Below, piece by piece: positions 46,828-57,153 of a stretch of 64,000 nucleotides of DNA (its first letter is position 1; every line of letters starts with the position of its first letter). A model generated the notes under the pieces. That model saw nothing but the letters and a program-made list of their open reading frames with translations. It had not been told where the DNA came from and ran no database searches. Source of the stretch: Clonostachys chloroleuca (Eukaryota > Ascomycota > Sordariomycetes > Hypocreales > Bionectriaceae); contig JBANAY010000003.1 in the NCBI GenBank assembly GCA_037952775.1, forward strand, positions 9,610,001 through 9,674,000, written 5' to 3'. A program made the position numbers and the translations under genes.

Positions 46828-47417
46828 AGTGTCAAAGTCTCGGAAAGCTTTCCTTATTAGAATTGAACTACCGGCTGTTATGTGTATACTTATTTTTATC
46901 AATTACAAGATCTAAATCCAGAAAATGACCTTAAAATCTGCCATATATATAATTTTCTTTGTTTAATAGCCCAAGTAATTATGTATTCCTCAAGAAACCA
47001 GCGCCAAAAACCGAACACTTTATTGATATGTCTCGCTCGTGTGAAAGTTCTGGAGGTATTTGGGAGAGCCTGACCCAACAATTGAAACCTTACGCTCTTC
47101 CGCCGCAGGAGAAGATCGGTCACGGCTCATTCCCCGAACTAAATGTACAGTGATCGGCTCCAAGTATCATGTCTGGAGAATGTGCCGCTTCCCGGTCCGG
47201 CTCGGTTGAGGCTGGTTGTCGCGGACCGATGCGGGTCTCTGGCTTCACGGCGCAAATCAAGAATCTGCCGTGCCCACTAGGAAAGCATAGGCACTGCTGT
47301 AAACCTGTTAAGATTATTTGGACTATTATCAAGTTCTTGATCTTGTTGAGATCTCCTTGTACTTCGCCATTCATACAGGCTAGGAGTTTGTTGATTTTAC
47401 ATAGAACTTGACCAGAA
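46828..47417. promoter_or_regulatory. promoter of the biotin carboxylase subunit with two CGGWCCG sites
   Basis: CGGTCCG lies at 47193-47199 and CGGACCG at 47222-47228 (in CGGACCGATGCGG), about 190-225 bp before the ATG at 47418. No coding sequence recognised. Confidence 0.6.
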
Positions 47418-49887
47418 ATGGATCACACGCAGGATGGACAGGCCCTGCCACAACGACCACCTCTTGCGGTGGCACCTATTCCGCTCGATCCTGACACCGG
47501 TGCTCCGTATATACAGAAGCTGTTCATTGCAAACCGCGGAGAAATTGCCTGTCGTGTCATATACACCTGCCGAAAGCTCCAGATCCGCACCGTGGTCATC
47601 TACGTGACAGAGTGAGAACAACCGCAGTCCTTGAACAGCGATAGTTTGACTAACACGGCGCTACAGAGATGAAATGTCCAGACATGTGTCCGAGGCAGAT
47701 GAAGCGATACTGCTAGGCAGTATGGAGAGCCACACGACCAATCCGTTCCTCAACGTGGATCTGCTCATCAAGGCGGCACTGGACTCTGGCGCGCAAGCCA
47801 TTCACCCAGGATATGGCTATCTGAGCGAGAACGCCGAGTTTGCCGAGCGCGTCGGAAAGGCTGGGCTCATATTCATCGGACCGAGTGCTGGTGCCATGTC
47901 AACACTGGGCGACAAGCGGAGCTCCAAGCAATACCTCAGTGAGAAAGCGCCAGATGTGCCCCTGATCCCGGGTTTCTCGGGCTCTAGCACACAGGCCCAT
48001 GACCTCGAGAAGGCCGCCGCTGACATTGGATATCCAATCATGCTCAAAGCCTCAGCGGGAGGCGGTGGCAAGGGTATGCGGATCGTTCGCCAAGCATCGC
48101 AGCTCAGCGAGGAACTCGCAAGGGTTCAGTCCGAGGCGGCGAGGTCTTTCGGATCGACCGATGTCATATTGGAGAAGTACATTGAGAGCAGCAAGCACGT
48201 GGAGATACAGATTGTCGGTGACAAGCATGGGAACGTCCTGAGCTTTTTCGAGAGAGATTGCTCTGTACAGCGTCGGCATCAAAAAGTCATTGAGGAGAGC
48301 CCTTGTCCCTTCCTTAGTGACGAGCTGCGCTCTAGCATGGGACAGACGGCGACGCGCATTGCCAAGTTGATCGGGTATGAAAATGCCGGCACCGTCGAGT
48401 TTGTAGTCGATGTCGAAACGTCTCAGTATTTCTTTCTCGAGGTCAACACGAGGTTGCAAGTAGAGCATCCAATCACAGAAGAGGTCACAGGAGTAGACCT
48501 TGTGTCGGTCCAGCTTTACGTTGCATGCGGAGGAGACTTGGACTCGCTCTCAGTTACGAGGCAACTCACGCAGAGCGGCCACGCAATAGAGTGCCGGTTG
48601 TGTGCCGAGAGCCCTGAGAAGGACTTCTTCCCCGAGAACGGCTTAATCTCTCTCTGGAAACCAGCGGGAGGACTGCTCGGCCCAAGCAGAGACATCAGAT
48701 ATGAGACGGCCATCCAGTCATGCTCCTCAATATCCCTCTACTTCGACTCCATGATTGCCAAATTGGTAGTCTGGGCTCCGACGAGAGACCTCGCTATACA
48801 AAGGATGGCTGAACTTTTGGCCAACACACTCTGTATGGGTGTTAGAACGAACCAGCTCTTCCTCCAACGGTGTCTGCTCCACCCCAAGTTCCGGGACTTG
48901 GGGTACAACACATCCTTTATCCCACAAAATCTACAACAGCTTCTTCGTCCTTCCCTCACCGAAAAGCAAAAACGGTTTAGAGAAGCACTCGTAGTCGTCC
49001 CGTCCCTGTTCATGCGACTTCAAGCCGGTGGGAAAGTGCGAGGCTCCCACGTTGAGCGTCCGTTTCAGAACGTGCGCTCCCATTTCCGCAATCAGCGCTT
49101 CGATCCCAGGAGCATTCAATCTGATGTTGTAACTACTGATTGGCAAGGTTTGGGGGCCTCCTCGGAAGTTTCGGCGCCTCAATCGGATTTGTTACTTTGG
49201 AAGATGGCGGCATATAACAGCGCCCAGGCGAAAGAATACGAGGCTGCAGTGATACCTTTTGCTCACATCCTCAACTCGGCGCTGCAGATAGACTCAACGG
49301 CAGTAGAAGACAGCGCTACTTCCGTTTCGAGCACGAAGCAGATGGCAATTGTGTATAATCAAATCAGCAACCATGTCCGAAAAGCGTCTTCCCATTTTCC
49401 TCAACCAATAATTGTCAAAGTCTTGAGCTTCAACTCACCTAGTCCAGCTGGTCAGGACCCTACTCCAGGTATGTTCGAAGTGTCACTTGACGGAACCAAA
49501 GTGGTGGCATATTGCATCGAGCCCAAAGCGGCAGAGAGTAGTGACCAAGCAAAGGGACATTCAAACTTTATTCTCTGCCACTTTCCAGTTCTTGGCACGT
49601 TTGTACGGTTTCAAAAGGATACCTTGCTCTCATACATGGAAGGATATCGTACCTCGGCAGAAGATCAGAGCGCTACGCAGGGAAATATCAAAGCTCCAAT
49701 GCCATGCAAAGTGCTTTCTATTCCCAAGTCTCAAGGCGAGGAGGTCAAGAAAGGGGAAACAATTATGGTGATTGAGAGTATGAAAATGGAAGTGAGCTTG
49801 AAAGCTAGTGTGGATGGCCGCTTTGAGACTTCATGGAAGGTTGGTGATGCAGTAGCGGAAGAGAAGGTGCTTTGCCGAGTAGTGTAG
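47418..49887 (+). CDS. 3-methylcrotonyl-CoA carboxylase-like alpha (biotin carboxylase/BCCP) subunit
   Basis: 804 residues from join(47418..47611, 47667..49887). The biotin carboxylase domain begins [16 protein letters not shown] and has the ATP-grasp loop [13 protein letters not shown] and the signature [18 protein letters not shown]. The C-terminal biotinyl domain has IKAPMPCKV and Lys771 in IESMKMEV, which would be biotinylated by the ligase Bpl1. With the beta subunit it would carboxylate 3-methylcrotonyl-CoA, or a longer geranyl-CoA-like analogue, using ATP and bicarbonate. It is longer than usual (about 700-725) because of a poorly conserved linker (about 460-620). The N-terminus ([15 protein letters not shown]) is acidic and proline-rich, not a mitochondrial presequence. 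The biotin motif has Ser where Ala is usual. Confidence 0.9.
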
Positions 49888-50645
49888 TGTGTACTTTACG
49901 ATCTGCACCACAACGTTGCCGTGTTCTTGAGATAGGTACTTTAAAGAATGATTTAATTGATAGTTCTTTGACGCGTTATGGTCTCGGATGTCTTAGGCTC
50001 CTCAACATTGTAAATTTTAACATGAAGGTCAAAGCTAATTCTAAGTCTCATCAACGATTGGCTAACAGTGCATGGCATCAGTTGTATATAGTAAGAAAAA
50101 TCCATGGAAAGTGATTTATCTCTAAAATAACCGTCATGTTCTCCCATGTTAGGATCATGGCGGATTGTGCGTGATGCGTAAATTTTGTAACCTTCAGGTG
50201 CCTCACCCGAAGTGCTCTCGGAACAAATTTGAAGAGAAAAAAAAATACCCTTCACAGATCAACGGCACCCCGACCCATATGTCATTCAATGACGAAGATC
50301 TAGCCTCCATCCCTGGCGTCGGTCCGATCGGACCGTATCTTCTCAGCAACGAACGAGCAAAGAACGAAACAATGACCCATGGGTAATACTTTGCCTACCA
50401 TTCCTTGCTGCCATTTGGTAAGATGCCGGGTTCCATATCCTTATTCAATCCCGCAGGAAATGTGTTAGGCGACGTATTAGCTATGCCGTATTGGTCTGAC
50501 TTCCAGGCTCGGGAGCAACTCCGGGGTTTACCGTGTCTTACCAGTATACCAATAGAAGGCCATAATTTGCTCAACGACCTTGATTCAGGTGATTTCTCAT
50601 TCCTGCGCCTGTGTTTAAACAGAGCCTTTGAGGAGTTCTGTCGAT
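49888..50645. promoter_or_regulatory. intergenic; promoter of regulator 1 with a perfect palindrome
   Basis: The 16-bp palindrome CGGTCCGATCGGACCG lies at 50320-50335, 310 bp before the ATG at 50646. It joins two CGGWCCG sites in inverted order. Small frames around 50165-50690 have no family features; one could be an upstream ORF or 5' exon. Confidence 0.6.
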
Positions 50646-52928
50646 ATGGCGAACGAGTGTCCCGACCATATCACTCCAGGCAGTGGCTGCCTTGCTGAGA
50701 ATGAGAGCTGTGCTTTCCCAACACCAGAATCCTTGGGTGTCGATTGTCCAAGTCCCAGTCTCATATTTTCCACATCACCAACTTCAACTCTAGCTTCAAA
50801 ACCCAATCGTCATCAGAATGGACCATTGACTAAACCCGTATCAGGAAGAGCACCCCGAGCTTGTCTGGGATGCAGATCTCGCAAAGTCCGATGCGATGTG
50901 ACACAAAGATGGCCCTGCGGTAACTGCAGATGGACTGATCGAGTCTGCATCGTGAGGGACCGCCGCCCGCGCAAGTATGTATCGCCCATTTCGATGTCAT
51001 TAAGGGATCCCAATTTGTCTATCAGTACAAGATGACATTATTGACTGGAAGTTTAGAAGTAGTACATTCCGCCTTTATGATCTTTACAACGTGGCAGAGG
51101 ATGAGCAGCGGGAGCAATCTCCGCGCAAGGATTACCACACAGAAGCAGATTCTCCATCCTCGCAAAGCTTGAATTCTCACAGTCCTGGCTCGGCCTCGGC
51201 CGCCGCCGTAAAATCGGGGTCATGCTCGAAACCAAGCAAAGAATATATGCCAGGACAGTGGCACTTAGATCAGGGCCCCATTTTGGACCCTTTCTTGACG
51301 TTTGTGTCGTTACCGCGGTTCATCAAGCCACTACATCGGGGCATTAATGCGGATGACTTAGACTTCTTACTATCAAAAGGAGCATTGTCCCTCCCGAGCC
51401 AAGCTCTTCAGTTGGCCCTTGTACGCGCATACGTGGACAATATTTACCCGCATATACCGGTTATTGACCTTTCTCACTTTCTGGAATGCATCACAGCAAC
51501 TGATCACGTTGCACCCCGAGTCAGTTTGCTTCTCTACCAGTCCATTCTTGCGGCTGGAACAGCCTGTGTAAAGATCGAAGATCTTCAAGAAGAGGGGTTT
51601 CAAACAAGAAAGAGTGCTCGCACGATTTTCTTGGAGAAAGTGAGGGTAGGTCAGATGCTTCTCGGAGTCACGAATCTTCAAGACAGGCCCGCTAACATAA
51701 CTTAGCTGCTCTATGATTTCAACTGCGAATTCGATCAGCAAATCATTGTACAAGTCTTGCTGCTCATGTCTCTGGCTTATGAAGAGCCAGGCGGACGCCG
51801 AAGCAGCTTTTATTGGCTCGACGCAGCCATCTCCCAGGCTTTCGCCAGTAAACTTCATTACGACCCTAATACGCTAGGATTAGCACTCCCTATACAGGCC
51901 TTGCGAATCCGCCGATGCTTATGGTGGTGCTGTTATAATCTCGACCGTCTAGTCAGCTTGGGAACAGGCCGAAACAGGATGATATCAGAGGACGATTTCA
52001 ATGTTTCAATGCCGGATATTTCTGATTTTGAACCATTCCAGCATGTACGCAGTGATGCTACGGCTCACAGTACAGTATGTTCTTGTAACGGGAGTGATCA
52101 AGGATATTTGGACTTGGCGCTGTTATTCATTGAACAGACCCGTCTCTGTAGGCTTCTAGATGGAAATGAATGCTTCTCTCGCAGCTCTCCCTGCACCTGG
52201 CAAGGCCCAGATTGGGCCATTGGAGGATCATCCAATGCCAATTGGCCATTCCGACGGCTTAAGCATCATCTCTCTGAATGGTACAGTGCCTTGCCATTAA
52301 GCGCACGCTACCGTCCTGTGGTTCAAGACGATTTGGGAATAAAGGGAAATGCAGCAGTAGCAGCCAATCGTTCATTTCTACACCTGGCGTTCAACTGATG
52401 GCGATGCTCGACGCGTACCAATCACGGCTTGGATTATCACCAGAGCAGGACATCGGAACTTCCTATGAGACCGAAGCTTGTGAGGTGTTGATGAATCATG
52501 CTGCAGGGCGTATTTCACACATTATGGGGAACATTGAGGCCAACGGTCTGCAGCTCTGTCTCCATCCGGGAGCGATGCATTTCGCAATATCTGCTTCCGA
52601 AGTCCACCTTGAGCGGCTACACAAACTTGATATAGTAGCTCAGGCCAAGCATAATCAGTGTGCGCGCGTCATTGAACTGATGCAGGAGGCCTACTTTGTT
52701 CCGAGTCAGTCACGACACATTCGACCATCTCCTTCATCTCCTAGCGCCAGTCATTGTAGTCAAGTTGAGAGAGAAGGATATTTAGAGAAAACTGGTAGAC
52801 TCCCAGAATCTATCCCTGAACCTATCTCCTGGGACTTTGAGTTCAGTCAGTCAACAACATCACAAGCTGCATCTACGTGCAATATGGCCGACGTTGAGGG
52901 ATTGTCTCCTGAGCGAACAAATTACTGA
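50646..52928 (+). CDS. Zn2Cys6 transcription factor 1, probably frameshifted
   Basis: Exons 50646..50974, 51057..51645 and 51706..52928. The DNA-binding domain RACLGCRSRKVRCDVTQRWP...CGNCRWTDRVC fits C-x2-C-x6-C-x7-C-x2-C-x6-C (about residues 70-98). The fungal-specific regulator domain follows (VRAYVDNIYPHIPVIDLSHF; RIRRCLWWCCYNLDRLVSLG), resembling the cutinase-factor (CTF1) group. The third exon reads to a TGA at 52396-52398 after FLHLAF, while the continuation LMAMLDAYQSRLG...SPERTNY lies in the +1 frame to 52928. One lost C (AACTG for AACCTG) would reconnect them into about 713 residues. Its own promoter bears a CGGWCCG palindrome, so autoregulation is likely. Nuclear regulator, target set inferred. 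Confidence 0.8.
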
Positions 52929-53404
52929 GCGTTGGATAGCTGGCCCGTTGGATGTATTTCATAATTTTGAAAACTCGATGTAGAGTTCCTTGATAGTTAA
53001 ATAATTGCCGGAGGTAACATTTTCAGTGCTATAATAGGTGTGGCCTTCTATTCAGCGCGTCGAGATGTCGGCTCTAGCATCTTTCATTGCTGTATTTAAC
53101 TTTATACTCGAACTCTATTACGAGCTCTGTGGCCTTGAAGAGGGGATTAATTAAGGGATGTTCTGGAAAGTCTTCCACGTGTTGTCGCTCCGCGCTGGAA
53201 TCAATTCACTACCTAAATTATGACTTTTGTGAAAGTCAGATGAGAAGATACGGATACTTTATGTTGCATGGGTGTTGCATGAGCTCTCCCGCGGCACTTA
53301 TTTCCTGTATTAAGAAAACATCCAAGTAACGCCGACCATGATCAACCGCGCATATGCTCCTCAATACCTCTTTAAGAAATGGAATGTTTCCCACTGTTAT
53401 AGTT
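52929..53404. other. intergenic between convergent genes
   Basis: 3' flanks of regulator 1 (+) and the P-type ATPase (-). Contains dispersed repeat copy B at 53062-53118. Confidence 0.5.
53062..53118 (+). repeat. dispersed repeat, copy B
   Basis: Begins GAGATGTCGGCTCTAGCATC and aligns ungapped with 26581-26637 (copy A). It lies about 130 bp after the stop of regulator 1. No terminal inverted repeats or target-site duplication were evident. Confidence 0.6.
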
Positions 53405-56262
53405 TTAGTTGCCGGGAGTTCTCGTGATTCTTTCTAGTCGCTTACGAAGCCAAAAACTCTGCATGGTCAAGAAGACTGATGATATTGACATGAGTAACGC
53501 GGCAAGGGAACTTGTTTTCTTTCGGTCAGTATCTAGAGAGTGTATCTCACACAATGGCTTTTTTGGCTTTATGATCACATACGGAGTTAAAGAAATATTG
53601 AAAGGGTTGAAGAGTTTCATCGCTAGACCTAATGTGAAAACATTGTAAGCCAAGATCCAGTAGAGGTTGAACCGGACTTGGTCCATGGTCATCCTGGCAA
53701 TCTTGAAAAGGTCGATGAGGGATCCGAGTCGAGTGTTAACTATGACAACTGCGCGGCCGGCAATGGCAGTAGTTGAGTCCTTCTGCAGGCCGACGCCAAC
53801 ACCTGCTGCGGCGAGAGAGGGAGCATCGTTGAGACCATCCCCGACCTGTCTTTGTGTTAGTCCTTGGGTTATTTGTAGTAAGGTCTCCTCGGATAAGCCT
53901 CACCATCGTAACTATATTGTCAGAGTCCTGGAGGGATTGGATATGTGCTTGTTTTTCGTCAGGTAGTGCCCCGGACTGTATTATGGGAAGTCCCAGTTGT
54001 TGCGAGACACGCTCAGCAGACTCCCGCGTGTCCCCTGTGAGCTACAATAGTAGTGTAAAATTAGCATGTTGGAGACTTGTGTAAACTTTGCGTCGACCAA
54101 AACACGTACCATGCCACACTGGTAACCAGCTTGCATCAACTGTTTCATTACATCCGGTGCGTCTTCCTTGACAGCATCCTAAACCTGGGTGAGCTTGGCC
54201 ACACTTGAGTGGATAGAGTTTCTGGTTATTACCGCGACAAAAAATGAGGCAGCGTACTTTTCATCGACCGCCAAAAGCACAACAATCCTGCCCATTGTGC
54301 CGTTTCGGATACTTTCCGGCGTTCCGGTGATGTTTATATCTTTGAAATATCGGTGGCTCCCAACAGCAATGTGACGCCAAGGTTGGTTTTCTAGTTGAAC
54401 CTCGCCCTTGACTCCTTTTCCCGAGTCGGATACAACATTTCGAATATTAAGAAGGCCCTGTCTTTCTGTCCACCTAACACCAAGTTCCCGAAGCCCAGCA
54501 CCGAGGATTGCCCTGGCGATCGGATGATCATCGATCGCTTCGCTTTCGATGGCGCAGACATATTCCCAGATCATGTCTTTGTCCATTTCCCACTCCGGGA
54601 TAAGGTCGAGATCATCGACATCGAGCTTCGCATGCGTAAGTGTGCCTGTCTTATCAAAGACGACGGTCTTTGACTTTTCCAACTTTTCAAGTGTGTTTAT
54701 CCCACCGGTGACAATGATGCCCTGCCCACATGCAGTGACTGAAAGTGTCAGGTAAGGCTACCAATTTATATCAAGATGAAGGGACGGTGGCTTTCATTAC
54801 GTACCGATAGCAGCAACCACGGCTGAGGGAATGGCTAGGCTGATGGCGCATGGGCACGCGCAAGTGAGGATCGTGATTGTATGTGTGATCCATTCATGGA
54901 CGATCTGGTATAGAGGAGCTTTGCCGATGAGAGGATATAGACTGTAACAGGGAGCGAAGAAGGACAGACCCATCACAACCGCCACAAAATGTCTCGTAAT
55001 TGTGTCGATAAACTCATGGTCGTTTGAAGATGTGGAGCTTGACTCTACCGCGCTCTGCACAAGTTTCGTGTAGAAAGACTCGTTTCTTTCTCTCTGAACG
55101 GCGCAAACTAATCGACTGCTGAGGTTCCGCGTCCCTCCTAGAAGAAAGTCCCCGGTAGTCTTCCTTGCAGGAAGAGACTCTCCCGTTACAATAGCCTGCC
55201 CGATGAGCGAGGAACCTTCTAGGACGTAGCAGTCGCATGGAATGGTTGTATGAGGTTCCAGGACAATTTTATCGTCTTTCCTCAGATATGAAGCCGGCAC
55301 TCTCTGAGCGATTGATTAATATTGAGTGAATCTTGTTTTCTTGTAATGGCAGCGTAGACGACTCTACTCACCTCAATTCCTGGATATAGTTTAATAGAGT
55401 CTGTATCGAGGATGGGCTTGTAAACACGAACAAGATCCTGAGCCGCAGATCGCCGGGACAAGCTGTCTACGTACTTGCCAGCCACTACCACGAGGCCGAG
55501 GCCGGTCGCCATGGGGTAAAAAGAGCTCGAGTTGAGCCGACGCGTAACTAGCCAGTCTAGCAGTGGTAGAAGGGAAGCAAGACCCATCGATAGGGAAGTC
55601 AACGTATTCATATTAAATCGCCCTCCGCGCAGCCATGTCCACCCACGCTTATGGATCCAGGCAACTGGACTTAACTGCACATACAGCATGACGGCCATGG
55701 ACGCCATGTGGAGACACCACTTCAAACCTCGAAAAGGAGCAAAGCGACCTGGTATAAGGTAGATCAACAACGACAACACTTGGAGGATCGTAGCACAACG
55801 CCCCAGGTGAGAGAATGTGGAACCGAGATGATCCGTAGATTCTCGGTATTGAAGATGCTCGATCATCTTTTGGGGAGATCTAAGTCCAGCCTGAGCTTCA
55901 TAACCAATGTCGCGAACGGTGCAAAGCACCAACTCCTCGTCGAGCGCCGTATTCTCTGCTGCAACGACAACTGCCTGTTGAAGGGTTAATGAAACCCTGA
56001 CTTTGCTGACTCCAGGAACTGCTGCCAATGCATCTTCGACGGCTTGTGTGCAAGCGGAGCAGGTGAGGCCCCCGAGTGAGAGGACAAGTGACGATGGAGA
56101 GCTCGACGCTGTCTCTGTTTTTCCTTTCGACGGTTTTGAAGGCAAATCGATCCCCGATTCTTCTTTCTCTTCGTTGTACTTGATACCATTGCCGACATCT
56201 AAGAAATGGCAAGCTTTGACCAACTGGCCTATGCAGAATGCAGCAATATAGCAACATGCCAT
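53405..56262 (-). CDS. heavy-metal (Cu-type) P1B-ATPase
   Basis: 823 residues from complement(join(53405..53510, 53583..53845, 53904..54041, 54110..54178, 54233..54738, 54805..55303, 55372..56262)). A metal-binding HMA domain has GLTCSAC (Cys68/Cys71). The membrane CPC motif (447-449) in TCACPCAIS marks Cu/Cd-type P1B ATPases. Also present are the TGES actuator (337-340), DKTGT with phospho-Asp492, DDHPIARA and VGDGLNDAP. It should pump Cu+ or a similar soft metal out of the cytosol. The apparent stop at 54179-54181 lies inside a GTAATA...TTTAG intron, and the last intron (GTATGT...ACAAG) restores NISLTPSLAALLMSISSV. Only one HMA is seen; a further 5' exon is possible. A CGGACCG lies 174 bp upstream. 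Confidence 0.88.
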
Positions 56263-57153
56263 TGTGAGATGAGATCAAGTTTCAAAGTATTTCGATGCAT
56301 AACAACAAAGAGTCCCAAGTATACAAACTCATCTTCAACGTAATGTGCATCTAGATACCATGATCAGACACCATAGATCATAGCCCGTTGGCAAAGGCAG
56401 CCGGGGTACCTCTGCGCGGGGGTCGTTCCGTGGGGCGGACCGCTGCTACCATGAACATACATGACAAGCAGAATCTAGAATGTCATCATTCGAAGGGAGC
56501 ACGGATGTCTGGAGCTCGATTAGCCGCCCCCACGCAGTCTCCACACAGTGCTTTGGGTGCCATATGAGGCCATGCCCTTCCATGTTGGACTAGTGTGGCC
56601 TGCCACGTTTGAGGGGCTTGGAGGGATGCTGCAGATGTCTGACTGCCTCGAGCAGCAATGACATTCAACTATAGACTAGCTCATGGCAGCATGCCCAAGC
56701 GCACGCCTCCATTCGAGGGGGCGGTGCTCCCGTATTCACCAGAGATTGGTAGTGTGCTCGCAGCCCCACGGGGTACCCCGATTTCGATGCTTCCTTCGTC
56801 CTCTTTGGCCTCGCTTCCCCATCAAATGTGTCGTCACACCTTGCCTGGCTGAGCCAAGTGCCTCTCCCAAGCAACACCCACTTCCACATGATCCGCTCGC
56901 CCATGCCATGCCATACTACGCGAGAGGCTTAGGTAAGAGAGTGGCTCTCTCCAGCTCAGGTTAGAATTTCAACCTGGACGGCTATCCAAGCTCCAACTTT
57001 GCAACATGAATCAAGCCATACCCCACTTTCTTCCCCGCGACTTCGAACCGAGGACATTGAACACTCCCTAGACACTCTTCAATCAAGGCACCAAAAGTTA
57101 TCAATTTGTTGCTTCGGAGCTCTTGTTGGGATCATTGATCTTGCCTGGTCAGC
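56263..57153. promoter_or_regulatory. divergent intergenic region with one CGGACCG site
   Basis: Between the P-type ATPase (-) and regulator 2 (+). CGGACCG at 56436-56442 is 174 bp from the ATPase start and about 710 bp from the regulator start. Small open frames at 56650-56970 lack family features. Confidence 0.5.

Noticed and set aside
54179..54181. Apparent in-frame TAG in the P-type ATPase
   Set aside because: It is the end of an intron GTAATA...TTTAG; splicing joins FFVA to DAVKEDAPDVM in frame, as in relatives.
56650..56970. Overlapping small frames upstream of regulator 2
   Set aside because: Several frames open on both strands because of GC content; none shows a family or splice signal.
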